DNA of 37,862 nucleotides from Chloroflexota bacterium (GTDB lineage Bacteria > Chloroflexota > Chloroflexia > Thermomicrobiales > JADLAZ01): positions 1 to 37,862 of the forward strand of contig JADLAZ010000057.1 in assembly GCA_020849725.1 (NCBI GenBank), written 5' to 3'. How positions within the stretch are numbered: position 1 is the first letter of the stretch; each line of letters starts with the position of its first letter. A program made the translations under genes and the position numbers. The notes below the pieces were generated by a model, which made no database searches, had not been told where the DNA came from, and saw only the letters and a program-made list of their open reading frames with translations. Shown piece after piece: positions 15,487 through 25,695 of the stretch.

Positions 15487-18261
15487 ATGCCTGAGTTGCC
15501 GACCGGCACGATCACCTTCCTCTACACCGACGTCGAGGGCAGCACCCCCCGCTGGGAGCAGCAGCCCCAGGCGATGCGCGTCGCCGTCGAGCGGCACGAT
15601 GCGCTCATCCAGCAGGCGGTGGCCGCGGCGGGTGGTCAGGTCTTCCGGAGCACCGGTGACGGGTTGTGCGCCGCCTTCGCGACCGCCCCGGCGGCAGTGG
15701 CCGCCACCCTGGCTGCCCAACAGGCGCTCGTCGCCGAACCGTGGGGCGAGGTCGGGCCGCTGCGGGTGCGCATGGCCCTCCACACGGGCGCGGCCGAGGT
15801 CCAGGCCGGCGACTACGTCGGCGCCTGTCTCAACCGGGTGGCGCGGCTGTTGGCGGCCGGCCACGGCGGCCAGGTGTTGCTGTCCGGGGTCGTGCAGGAG
15901 CTGGTGCGCAGCGCCCTCCCACCCGGCGCCGGTCTGCGCGACCTGGGCGAGCACCGGCTGCGTGACCTCGTCCAACCCGAGCACGTCTTTCAACTCCTCC
16001 ATCCTGACCTGCCGACCGACTTCCCGCCGCTCCGGTCACTCGATGCCTTCCCGCACAACCTGCCCGTCCAATTGACCAGCTTCATTGGTCGGGAGGACGA
16101 CCTGGCCACGGTGGGCGGGCTGCTGGCGGCCCACCGGCTGGTGACGCTGACCGGCGTCGGCGGCTGCGGCAAGACGCGCCTGGCGCTGGAGGTCGCCGCC
16201 GATCTGATCGACGGCTACGCCGACGGCGTCTGGTTCGTCGACCTGGCGCCGCTGGCCGACCCGGCGCTGGTGGCGCGCGCCGTCGCCGGCGCGGTTGGTA
16301 TCGTGGAGCAGCCGGGGCAGCCGATCGAGACGACGCTGCTGGCCGCACTGCGCGCCCGCCGGCTGCTGCTGGTGCTGGACAACTGCGAGCACGTGCTCGA
16401 TGCCTGCGCCACGCTGACCGAGGCGCTGCTGCAGGGCTGCCCCGGTGTGCGCCTGCTGGCCACCAGCCGTGAGGCGCTCGGCATCGCCGGCGAGGCGCCC
16501 TGGCGCATCCCCTCGCTGGCCACGCCCGACCCTCAGCACCTGCCACCGCTCGATCAGCTCAGCGCGGTCGCGGCGGTGCGGCTGTTCGTCGAGCGGGCGC
16601 GGGTGGTGCAGCCCATATTCGCCGTGACGGCCGAGAACGCGGCGGCAGTGGCCCAGGTCTGCTGGCGGCTGGACGGCATCCCGCTGGCGCTGGAGCTGGC
16701 GGCGGCGCGACTGACGGCGCTGACGGCCGAGCAGGTCGCGGCTCGCCTGGACGACCGCTTCCGGCTGCTGACGGGCGGGCGGCGCACCGCGTTGCGGCGA
16801 CAGCAGACACTGGCAGCAGCCATCGACTGGAGCCACGACCTGCTCTCGGAGTCGGAGCGGGTGCTGTTCCGCCGGCTGGCCGTCTTCGCTGGTGGCTTCA
16901 CGCTGGAGGCGGCCGAGGCGGTCGGCGCGGGCGACGGGATCGAGGCCTGGCAGGTGCTCGATCTGCTGACACAGTTGGTGGAGAAGTCGCTGGTGGTAGC
17001 CGACGCCCGGGATGGTGAGGCACGCTACCGGCTGCTGGAGACAGTGCGGCAGTACGCGGGCGAGAAGCTGCTGGCGAGCGGTGAGGCCGCGACTGCGCGC
17101 GACCGGCACCGCGACTCCTTCCTGGCGCTGGCCGAGCGGGCGATGCCCCTGATGTGGACGCGCGATCAACTGCACTGGTTCGACCGGCTGGAGGTGGAGC
17201 ACGACAACCTACGGGCGGCGCTGGAGTGGAGCCACGACCAGCCAGACGGCGGCGTGGCCGAACTGCGGCTAGCCGGGGCGTTGGGCCAATTCTGGAACTG
17301 GCGCGGCTACAACGCCGAGGGACTGACGCGCCTGACGGCGGCATTGGCGCATGCCGGTGAGACTGCGCCCGCGGCGACGAGAGCACTGGCGCTGAACTGG
17401 GCCGGGCGGATAGAGACCATCAACGGACGCCTGGACCGAGGGCGGGCCTGGCTGCAGGAGAGCCGAGCGCTGGCTCTGGCAGTGGGCGACTGGCGGTTGG
17501 CAGCACAGTCGACACGCCATCTGGCGACGGTAGCAGCTGCGTCCGAGGATCCGGCTGAGCGACGTCGGCTGTTGGAGGAGGGACTGCGACTGGCTCGTCA
17601 GGCCGGTGAACCGCGCGAGTTGGCCTGGGCGCTTGGCTTTCTGGGGCAGACCCTGCTGTCGGCAGGGGAGATGACGGCGGCCCAGCAACTGCTTGAGGAG
17701 GGGTTGACGATCAGCCGGGCCAGCGGGGAGCGCACCGGCCAGAGCTTGATTCTCCAGCGCCTGGCCTGGCTGGCAATGTATGGCGGAAATTACGGCCGCG
17801 CGCGGGCGCTAATCGAGGAAGCCGTCGCCGGTGCGCGTGACGTCTTGTTCGTGACCGGGCTGATCCGGAATCTCACCGACCTGGGTCTGATCGCCCGGTT
17901 GGGGGCTGACTATCCCACCGCATGGGACAGCTTCTACGAGGCGCTGACCAGGTCGGAAAGGGTCGGCGATCGCGGTGTAATGGCGCGGTCGATCATGGGG
18001 CTGGCCGGCCTGAGCGCGGCGGTGGGTCAGTCGCGGCGGGCGGCCCGTTACTTCGGCGCGATGGCAGCCTTGCAGGCCCACGCGATCACGGCTCTACCGC
18101 CCGACCGTGGCTTTGTGGCACGCTACGAACAGGATCTGGCGGCAGCACGGGCGGCGCTGGGCGAGGCGGCCTTCACCGCAGCCTGGACGGCCGGCGCGGC
18201 GCTGGCGCTGGAGGAGGCCGTCGCCGAGGCTCTCGCCGACGAAGGAACGGCCGATGGCTGA
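15487..18261 (+). CDS. Class III nucleotide cyclase - NB-ARC ATPase - TPR signalling protein
   Basis: GAGGAGG six bases before the ATG at 15487 fixes the start; 924 residues. Residues 1-175 are a class III cyclase domain: metal-binding Asp15 in FLYTDVEGST and Asp58 in STGDGLCAAF, and transition-state Asn116/Arg120 in CLNRVARL. The usual purine-selecting Lys ahead of the GDG motif is Arg54 here. An NB-ARC-type ATPase follows, with Walker A GVGGCGKT (near 223), Walker B LLLVLDNCEHVLD, LLATSREAL and GIPLALELAAARL. From about 600 to 915 the helical sequence reads as TPR-like repeats. No C-terminal LuxR DNA-binding domain is present. Such proteins probably sense a ligand through the repeats and couple it to ATP-driven assembly and cyclic nucleotide output; the Arg leaves cyclase activity uncertain. 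Confidence 0.88.
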   Translation: MPELPTGTITFLYTDVEGSTPRWEQQPQAMRVAVERHDALIQQAVAAAGGQVFRSTGDGLCAAFATAPAAVAATLAAQQALVAEPWGEVGPLRVRMALHTGAAEVQAGDYVGACLNRVARLLAAGHGGQVLLSGVVQELVRSALPPGAGLRDLGEHRLRDLVQPEHVFQLLHPDLPTDFPPLRSLDAFPHNLPVQLTSFIGREDDLATVGGLLAAHRLVTLTGVGGCGKTRLALEVAADLIDGYADGVWFVDLAPLADPALVARAVAGAVGIVEQPGQPIETTLLAALRARRLLLVLDNCEHVLDACATLTEALLQGCPGVRLLATSREALGIAGEAPWRIPSLATPDPQHLPPLDQLSAVAAVRLFVERARVVQPIFAVTAENAAAVAQVCWRLDGIPLALELAAARLTALTAEQVAARLDDRFRLLTGGRRTALRRQQTLAAAIDWSHDLLSESERVLFRRLAVFAGGFTLEAAEAVGAGDGIEAWQVLDLLTQLVEKSLVVADARDGEARYRLLETVRQYAGEKLLASGEAATARDRHRDSFLALAERAMPLMWTRDQLHWFDRLEVEHDNLRAALEWSHDQPDGGVAELRLAGALGQFWNWRGYNAEGLTRLTAALAHAGETAPAATRALALNWAGRIETINGRLDRGRAWLQESRALALAVGDWRLAAQSTRHLATVAAASEDPAERRRLLEEGLRLARQAGEPRELAWALGFLGQTLLSAGEMTAAQQLLEEGLTISRASGERTGQSLILQRLAWLAMYGGNYGRARALIEEAVAGARDVLFVTGLIRNLTDLGLIARLGADYPTAWDSFYEALTRSERVGDRGVMARSIMGLAGLSAAVGQSRRAARYFGAMAALQAHAITALPPDRGFVARYEQDLAAARAALGEAAFTAAWTAGAALALEEAVAEALADEGTADG

Positions 18262-18273
18262 GGTGTCGACTGG

Positions 18274-18636
18274 CTACGACTCGCGATCAGCGGGCGGACG
18301 AATGCGCAGCCGATCGGGTCCAGCCGTCACGATCGCGCCGGCCGCCAACTCGCTTCCGTAGCGGTCCAGCACCTGCGCGCACACCAGCGCCTGCTGCCGC
18401 ACGGATAGACCAACCAGACGCACGATCCCGGCATGTGGCCGGCCTCGAACGATGGCTAACTCACCGAAGTCCTTGTCGAGTGTCACCAGCACACGACCGT
18501 TCGCATGAGCACGGGCCAGGATCTCCTCATCGCCGGGATCGATCGGCCAATCCCCGACCCAGAGCACGTCATGGCCCGCCGCCACAAGCGGCGCGCGAGC
18601 GCTGCCCGAGACGCAACTGTCGAGCAGTACCTTCAC
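18274..18636 (-). CDS. DUF5615 PIN-like toxin
   Basis: This 120-residue protein starts at a GTG whose first bases overlap the stop of the DUF433 gene (GTGA). It begins MKVLLDSCVSG, with the PIN-like acidic Asp6 of the first strand. It continues GHDVLWVGDW, the characteristic VLVTLDKDFGELA (near 50) and HAGIVRLVGL. These features are diagnostic of DUF5615, a Mut7-C/PIN-like nuclease-fold family usually encoded directly after a DUF433 protein. It is presumed to be a ribonuclease toxin held in check by its partner. It converges with the cyclase gene, 12 bases from its stop. Confidence 0.85.
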   Translation of the reverse strand: MKVLLDSCVSGSARAPLVAAGHDVLWVGDWPIDPGDEEILARAHANGRVLVTLDKDFGELAIVRGRPHAGIVRLVGLSVRQQALVCAQVLDRYGSELAAGAIVTAGPDRLRIRPPADRES

Positions 18637-18884
18637 GAGGCCCCGTCAAGCACCAGCGGTTCGACACGCTCATGGCCGACGAGCCGGCGGGCGTAGACGA
18701 GGCAGGCGCGGATATCCTCCGGCTCCAGCCAGGGATAGCCGGCCAGGATCGTCTCCGGCGTGTCCCCCGCGGCCAGCATCCCCAGGACGTGCTCGACCGC
18801 CAACCGCCGGCCACGGATAATCGCCTTGCCCCCGAAGATCGCTGGATCAATCGTGATCCGGTCCAGCAGTTGCGCTTCGGTCAT
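18633..18884 (-). CDS. DUF433 antitoxin
   Basis: The ATG at 18884 has GGGAGG six bases upstream; longer readings upstream add low-complexity sequence and are rejected. The 83-residue protein carries the complete DUF433 pattern: DRITIDPAIFGGKAIIRGRRLAVEHVLGMLAAGDTPE... in segments, then ILAGYPWLEPEDIRACLVYA. DUF433 folds as a winged-helix/HTH domain and likely both neutralises the DUF5615 toxin and represses the pair. The two genes overlap by four bases and are surely co-translated. Confidence 0.85.
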   Translation of the reverse strand: MTEAQLLDRITIDPAIFGGKAIIRGRRLAVEHVLGMLAAGDTPETILAGYPWLEPEDIRACLVYARRLVGHERVEPLVLDGAS

Positions 18885-19274
18885 GCCCATCCTCCCGGTG
18901 GCCCGCCGTGTGATGCCGGACGGCTCGGCGCCCATCTCAGGATACCGGCTGGCGGCCCGCTCACCAACTCGCTTCGGCTCAACGCGGGTGCCAATCGATA
19001 GCCCGCTATCGAGGGCAGTACCCCGCTGGGGGCAGGCAACAGATCGGGGGCCGTGGTTGCGGCGACATCGTTCAAGTTCATGGCCCAGTCGTCGAGACGG
19101 AGCGAGGGACATCGTGCTTGCCGGGTTGACCATGATGTGGCTGACGAACCCCGAGTGTGACCCTGAGTGGTCCGGCGCGTAGACCCAGACAGGCGCAGCC
19201 AGACCGGCAACGCCGCGTTTCGTTCATGGCGAGACGACCGCCACCCAGCAGCGGGCGACCACCCCGGAGGACCA
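18885..19274. other. 390-base intergenic region, divergent promoters expected
   Basis: No gene is convincing here. A short perfect hairpin, TCGATAG-CCCG-CTATCGA, lies at 18995-19012. On the minus strand from about 19083 a short frame begins MNLNDVAATTAPDLLP and fades into low-complexity sequence, without a good ribosome site; it may be a remnant. The region should hold the promoters of the toxin-antitoxin pair and of the isomerase gene. Confidence 0.3.
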
Positions 19275-20339
19275 ATGATCGACCTCGACGACGCGGCGGC
19301 AGTGGCCGCCGCCGACCCCGGCGACATGCTGGCCCGCATCCGCGACCTGGCCAGCCAGTGCCGTGCCGCCTGGCAGAATGCCGCCGGGCTGGCGCTGCCG
19401 GACGACTACCGGACGGAGACGACGGCGCTGGTCGTGCTGGGCATGGGCGGCTCGGCCATCGGTGGCGATCTTGTGCGCTCGCTGGCCGCGCCGCACGCCC
19501 CCTACCCGATCGTCGTCAACCGCGGCTACGAGCTGCCGGCCTGGGTCGGGCCACGGACGCTGGTCGTCGCCTCCAGCCACTCCGGCAACACCGAGGAGAC
19601 GCTGACCGCCGCCGACCTGGCCCACGCTCGCGGCGCGCGGCTGGTGGCGATCACGACCGGTGGCGCGCTGGCGCAGCGGGCGCGGGCCTGGGGCATCCCC
19701 CTGCTGACCTACCAGTACGACGCCCAGCCGCGGGCCGTCATCGGCCACTCGCTGGTCAACATGGTCGCGCTGGTCGAGCGCCTCGGCTGGCTGCGCGACA
19801 TGGGGTCGGCGGTCGAGGAGGCGGCCGGTGTGGTCGAGGCGCTGCGGGCCGGCTGCGACGTGAGCGTGCCGGCCGAGCGCAACCCGGCCAAGCAACTGGC
19901 GCGCGACCTCGTCGGCCGGCTGCCGGTGATCTACGGCGGCGGACTGCTGGAGGAGGTCGCCCGGCGCTGGAAGGGGCAGTTCAACGAGAACAGCAAGGCC
20001 TGGGCCGCCTACGAGGCGCTGCCGGAGTCGAACCACAACGGCATCGTCGGCTACGAGCATCCGGCCGCGCTCAGCGCCCAGGCAACGGTGATCTTCCTGG
20101 AGGCGAGCAGCGATCACCCGCGGGTGCGCATCCGCCAGCAGGTGACGAAAGAGGTCCTCGATCGTGCCGGCGTGCGCCACCACACGATCGTGGCGCGGGG
20201 CGACAGCCCGCTGGCGCAAATGCTGGCGGTCATCACGCTCGGCGACTGGGTCAGCTACTACCTGGCGCTGCTGAACGGGGCCGACCCGACGCCGGTGGCG
20301 ACGATCGACTATCTGAAGAACGCGCTGGCGCGGGCGTAG
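19275..20339 (+). CDS. Bifunctional phosphoglucose/phosphomannose isomerase
   Basis: The ATG at 19275 is preceded by GGAGGA. The 354-residue protein has two SIS sugar-phosphate-binding domains. The first holds VVLGMGGSAIGGDL (near 55-68) and VASSHSGNTEETL (near 97-110), which bind phosphate. The second holds KGQFNENSKAWA (near 235) and LPESNHNGIVGYEHP (near 250), which carry the conserved Glu and His of the archaeal/bacterial PGI/PMI family. The length fits that family (~300-360). It interconverts glucose-6-, fructose-6- and mannose-6-phosphate in the cytoplasm, linking glycolysis with mannose-derived nucleotide sugars, which the glycan genes in this window would use. An intergenic palindromic repeat follows its stop. 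Confidence 0.92.
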   Translation: MIDLDDAAAVAAADPGDMLARIRDLASQCRAAWQNAAGLALPDDYRTETTALVVLGMGGSAIGGDLVRSLAAPHAPYPIVVNRGYELPAWVGPRTLVVASSHSGNTEETLTAADLAHARGARLVAITTGGALAQRARAWGIPLLTYQYDAQPRAVIGHSLVNMVALVERLGWLRDMGSAVEEAAGVVEALRAGCDVSVPAERNPAKQLARDLVGRLPVIYGGGLLEEVARRWKGQFNENSKAWAAYEALPESNHNGIVGYEHPAALSAQATVIFLEASSDHPRVRIRQQVTKEVLDRAGVRHHTIVARGDSPLAQMLAVITLGDWVSYYLALLNGADPTPVATIDYLKNALARA

Positions 20340-20386
20340 GGGAGCCAGGAGGCCAGGGGGCGCGGGAGGGCCAGGAGACGGAAGGG

Positions 20387-20525
20387 CCCTCACCCTATCC
20401 CTCTCCCACCGCGGTGGGAGAGGGGACTGGCTGTCCCAGCCAATCGTCCGTTGTCTCCGTCGGCAGCGCGTGGGGCGGCGCGGCCGATCCCCTCTCCCGC
20501 GCACGGGAGAGGGTTAGGGTGAGGG
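20387..20525. repeat. Palindromic intergenic repeat with two nested hairpins
   Basis: The outer arms (20387-20407 and 20505-20525) match as inverted copies over 21 bases with one mismatch (type CCCTCACCCTAWCCCTCTCCC split across both). Inside, 20399-20424 is a perfect 26-base palindrome, and 20490-20499 pairs with 20504-20513. It lies between the convergent isomerase and NTF2-like genes and could serve as a bidirectional terminator. Strings of this kind occur widely in bacterial intergenic DNA. Confidence 0.8.
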
Positions 20526-20553
20526 TCTCTCGTCATTCCTCCTGGCCCTCGTT

Positions 20554-20937
20554 CTAGTCGAGCCGGTCGGCGTGGCGGTGCAGGAGGCGCCAGTCGTCAT
20601 CGGCGCGCAGCCAGATGTGGGTGACGCGCAGGACACGGTCGTCGTGGTCTTCGAGGGCGACGGTGCAGGCCAGGGCTGGGGTGATGGTGACCGCCAATCG
20701 CTCGACGCGGCTGGCCGGCATCGGCCGCTGCTGAGCGGCCCACCAGGCCCAGCGGGCGGCGACAGCGGCGTGGCCGACCTCGTAGCCGCCGGCGGCATTC
20801 ATCGTCGACGCGTCATCGCGCTCGGCCCAGAGGGCCAGCAGCGCCGCCGGGCCATCGCTGTGGAGTCGGCGCATGGCAGCGTAGAAGGCGGCCTCGGCGG
20901 CGTCCAGCGCGGCGAGCAGGACGGAGTCAATGTCCAT
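20554..20937 (-). CDS. NTF2-like (SnoaL/DUF4440-type) protein
   Basis: The 127-residue frame starts at 20937 with AAGGG about nine bases upstream. The pattern fits the cone-shaped NTF2-like fold: an N-terminal helix (LAALDAAEAAFYAAM), LLALWAERDDAS, GYEVGHAAVAARWAWW, then strands with TPALACTVALEDHDDRVLRVTHIWLRADDDWRLLHRHADRLD in segments. The ending 'W R L L H R H' is typical of SnoaL-like domains annotated as ketosteroid-isomerase-like. Catalytic function cannot be assigned; many such proteins bind small hydrophobic ligands. No signal peptide. It is divergent from typA. Confidence 0.8.
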   Translation of the reverse strand: MDIDSVLLAALDAAEAAFYAAMRRLHSDGPAALLALWAERDDASTMNAAGGYEVGHAAVAARWAWWAAQQRPMPASRVERLAVTITPALACTVALEDHDDRVLRVTHIWLRADDDWRLLHRHADRLD

Positions 20938-21111
20938 GGGCGGCGCCCTTCATGATGGCCCTGATGAACGGACGATGCGTCCGTACGAGTGGCGACGGCG
21001 ACAGTGGGCGGAGAGGCGGCGGCCTTCGGTATACTTGCTGATTGGGACCGCGCCGTCCCATGTGACGCGCCCGCCGGCAGTCGGTGGGCGCGGGTTGTGC
21101 CAGGGGGAACC

Positions 21112-22941
<1,830 letters not shown>

Positions 22942-23030
22942 CGCCGGGCGGGATGAAACCGCGCATGGACGCGAAGGCGCGAATGGAGTTGGGATGACAC
23001 GGCACGGCCGCGGCCGCAGCGCGTGGATGA

Positions 23031-23894
23031 CTACGGCCCGGTCGTGGCGAGCGTGATGTCGACCGGCCCATTGTACGCCCGATCTTCGATGTTCCACTGC
23101 GCCCAGGGTCGGCCGTCGTCGAGCCACATGCCGTCGATCCAGAGCGTCCTGGCGGTGGCGTCGGCGGTCTTGTAGCGCATCACTTCCCAGTGGCGCAGGC
23201 CGCCGGTGGCGGGGTCGAAGCGGACGACAAAGCGCTCGGTCTGGTTGCCGAACGGGACGGCCAGCACCGCCGTCGTGTCGTCGAGCGGCTCCCAGCGCGC
23301 GCCGGGCGTGGTCAGCAGCGCCGCCGGAAAGAAGGCCAGGTACTCGGCAAACATGCGCGTGGCGGCTCCTTGTTCCAGTTGCGGGTTGCTGTCGACGACG
23401 CCGGCCGGCGTGCCGGCCTGGTGGAAGCGGCCGGCGGCGTAGTGCTCGTCGACGCGCATGAGCGGCAGGCCGAACACGGTCAGCTCGAAGTAGGCGCGGA
23501 AGCCGCGGCCAACATCGTGGATGAAGCGGAAGCGCACCGGGAAAGTGAGGCCGGCGACGGGGCGCATCGTGCCGCGACCGGTGAGGACGGCCGTCTCGAT
23601 CACCGGCACGGCCTCGCCGTAGGTCAGGCGGTAAAAGCGTGCCACCGGCGCTGGCAACCCGGCCGGCAATGGTACGGCCGCCGGAGGCGCGGGCGCGGTC
23701 GGTGTGGCCGGGAACGGCGCTGGCTGGACGAGCAGCCCCAGCCAGCCCAGCCCGATCAGCGCCGCCAGGAGGCTGCCCAGGAGGCCGAGCACTCGAACTG
23801 CACGCTTCCCCACCGATCGTGACGGTGAGGACCGGTGCGTCGTCGTGCCGAGCGCGTGTGGCTGTGCCGGGGCAGGCTGTCGGTTGGCAATCAT
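23031..23894 (-). CDS. Membrane-anchored protein of DUF6544/DUF6920-like type
   Basis: The frame gives 287 residues from the ATG at 23894, preceded by GGGGGA. A membrane anchor lies at about 33-55 (VRVLGLLGSLLAALIGLGWLG). The outer domain has ARFYRLTYGEAVPVIETAVL, RGTMRPVAGLTFPVRFRFIH, DVGRGFRAYFELTVFGLPLM and, near the end, WIDGMWLDDGRPWAQWNIED. This resembles a DUF6544/DUF6920 family of uncharacterised beta-rich proteins, as I recall it; the exact DUF number is unsure. The upstream gene ends 12 bases before, so the two are an operon. Function unknown. Confidence 0.7.
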   Translation of the reverse strand: MIANRQPAPAQPHALGTTTHRSSPSRSVGKRAVRVLGLLGSLLAALIGLGWLGLLVQPAPFPATPTAPAPPAAVPLPAGLPAPVARFYRLTYGEAVPVIETAVLTGRGTMRPVAGLTFPVRFRFIHDVGRGFRAYFELTVFGLPLMRVDEHYAAGRFHQAGTPAGVVDSNPQLEQGAATRMFAEYLAFFPAALLTTPGARWEPLDDTTAVLAVPFGNQTERFVVRFDPATGGLRHWEVMRYKTADATARTLWIDGMWLDDGRPWAQWNIEDRAYNGPVDITLATTGP

Positions 23895-23906
23895 GGTGTC
23901 CCCCGG

Positions 23907-24422
23907 TCAGGTCGCGCGGCGCGGCGGCGCGACCTGGGACGATGGCGACCGGCGCAGCCGCGCCCACAGCAGCGTCGGGATGCTGTGCGGGTAGTCGTGG
24001 CGCAGCAGCAGCGCCAGGCCGGCGATCAGGACGACATTCGCCATCTCCTCCCAGCCCAGCGGCATGATGCCAACCAGGAAGAGCATCGCCCCGACCAGGC
24101 CCAGCTTGACGACGCGCCCCCGATACCAGAGGGCGAGCGCTACGGCAATCTGGTAGGCAGCGACCGGCAACACCAGCAGCGCCGGGTTCGGCGCCACGAA
24201 CCGCAGGATAACCTCCCGATAGAGCGGCAACAGGGCGGTGTCGGCCCAGGCAGCGTAGCTCTGGGGGTTCGTGATGATCGTGACGATATTGACGGCAATC
24301 GCCATCAGCAGGAAGAAGGCGCCGATGGCGGCGCGACCCAGGTTGGGCCGCCAGAGGCCCAGCAGCACTAGCACCAGCGAGACGCCGGCCCAGATGAGCG
24401 TGCGTTGCATCGTTTCGTCCAT
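23907..24422 (-). CDS. Small four/five-helix membrane protein
   Basis: The ATG at 24422 has GAGGAG eight bases upstream; 171 residues. Hydrophobic helices lie at about 8-25, 30-50, 78-98 and 104-140 (LIWAGVSLVLVLLGLW, AAIGAFFLLMAIAVNIVTII, LLVLPVAAYQIAVALALWY, GLVGAMLFLVGIMPLGWEEM, VVLIAGLALLLRHDY). The basic tail, WARLRRSPSSQVAPPRRAT, should be cytoplasmic. The DoxX-like/'DUF'-type architecture is suggestive, but no family is assigned. It is co-directional with, and 12 bases ahead of, the anchored DUF protein. Confidence 0.7.
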   Translation of the reverse strand: MDETMQRTLIWAGVSLVLVLLGLWRPNLGRAAIGAFFLLMAIAVNIVTIITNPQSYAAWADTALLPLYREVILRFVAPNPALLVLPVAAYQIAVALALWYRGRVVKLGLVGAMLFLVGIMPLGWEEMANVVLIAGLALLLRHDYPHSIPTLLWARLRRSPSSQVAPPRRAT

Positions 24423-24492
24423 GTCGATTTCTCCTCAAGATGCCGGCTCGATCACCATGCGGGGCGGCTTCGCGCCAGTCAGGACCGGCCAC

Positions 24493-25623
24493 CTAGGCGA
24501 CGGCCTGCCGGAAGAGCGGATAGATAGCGCGCGCGAAGCGGACGAGCTCGCGCGCGAGCGGCAGCGGGGCCGGCTTGCCCTTCGTCGGGTCGAGATGCCG
24601 GAAGACAGTGAACTCGGTGTACGGCACCGCACCACGGCCGGCCAGCACCGCCTGCAGGTGGCGCGACTCGCTTACCGGAATCACTGGGTCCTCTCGGTCG
24701 TGCATCAGCACGATGAGCGGTGCGCGAAGGTCGCGGAGGTATGTCGTTGGGGACAGAGCGGTCAGCCGCTCGCGCAGGGCCGCCGGCAGGCGCTGCATCA
24801 TCGCCTCCGCCTCGTCCGGGTCCAGCGCCCCGAGCAGCGGCGCCAGCGCCTGCCCGGCCTCAGACAGGCCGGCGGGAGCGGGCTGCTCGCGCCGGTCGGC
24901 GCCGGCGTCGCAGAGGCGCTGCGCCTCGCCCGGCTCCAGGAGCGCGGTGACCGAGTGGACATAGACCGTGCGCGTGAGCGGGTCAACCGCCCACGGCTCC
25001 CGTCCGCCGTCGCGATCGCGTGAGGCACTGGCGATATCCCGCGCCAACGTCCACATCGAGGCGTAGGCCGCGTAGGCGGCGACAAAGGCGACACGGTCGC
25101 GGATGCGCAGGCTGGCCGCGGCCATCAGGGCGAAGGCGCCGCCGACGCAGGTGCCGAGCAGGCCGCTGCGCGCTGGGTCGATGTCCGGCCGCGCCAGCAG
25201 TGCCGCATACGCTGACGCGATGTCCTCGCCATCCGCCGGGTCCAGGCGGAAGTCGCGCATCGCCGGCGACCAGTAGAGCAGCGCGGCGAACCCCGCGCGC
25301 GCCAGTGCCTCACCGAGGCGCGGCACCTGTGGGTGATCGACACCGAACGGCACGACGCCCAGACAGACGACGATGCCGGGATGCGGGCCGCCGGTGGAGG
25401 GCCGATAGAGGTCGCCATCGGCGTCGCCATGCGCGGTCCGATAGCGCAGCCGCTCCACCACCGGGCGTGGCGTCACCCAGTCGACCGGCCGCGACGGCAG
25501 CATGGGCATGACCTTGAGCAAGCACACCGCCGTCTTCGCCGCCGCGCGCGCCGCGACCATCACCTGCATCCCTCGCAACCGCAGCGCCGCAAGCGGCCTA
25601 GTCAACCTGCTTGTCGTCGCCAT
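24493..25623 (-). CDS. Alpha/beta hydrolase, dienelactone-hydrolase-like (Cys nucleophile elbow)
   Basis: The frame gives 376 residues from the ATG at 25623; a GTG one codon earlier or Met residues near 20-41 are other possible starts, and no strong ribosome site decides. The alpha/beta hydrolase core begins HPGIVVCLGVVPFG. The nucleophile elbow is LLGTCVGGAFALM with Cys159, as in dienelactone hydrolases (G-x-C-x-G-G), rather than Ser. The acid is probably in MHDREDPVIPVSE and the His in FRHLDPTKGK. A long insertion (about 215-300), rich in acidic and Leu residues, forms a lid. The N-terminal 35 residues look like a helix with basic residues and may be a membrane tether. It probably hydrolyses an ester or lactone; substrate unknown. 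Confidence 0.8.
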   Translation of the reverse strand: MATTSRLTRPLAALRLRGMQVMVAARAAAKTAVCLLKVMPMLPSRPVDWVTPRPVVERLRYRTAHGDADGDLYRPSTGGPHPGIVVCLGVVPFGVDHPQVPRLGEALARAGFAALLYWSPAMRDFRLDPADGEDIASAYAALLARPDIDPARSGLLGTCVGGAFALMAAASLRIRDRVAFVAAYAAYASMWTLARDIASASRDRDGGREPWAVDPLTRTVYVHSVTALLEPGEAQRLCDAGADRREQPAPAGLSEAGQALAPLLGALDPDEAEAMMQRLPAALRERLTALSPTTYLRDLRAPLIVLMHDREDPVIPVSESRHLQAVLAGRGAVPYTEFTVFRHLDPTKGKPAPLPLARELVRFARAIYPLFRQAVA

Positions 25624-25695
25624 CACTTCTCATCCTGCCTGGCCAGCGCTCGCCGCAGGCGAGCCGCCGGGCCAGGGCGCGTGCCACGACCGCAG

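Noticed and set aside
16036..17202. Minus-strand frame of 388 residues inside the cyclase/NB-ARC gene
   Set aside because: Low-complexity shadow of the plus-strand gene, no family features.
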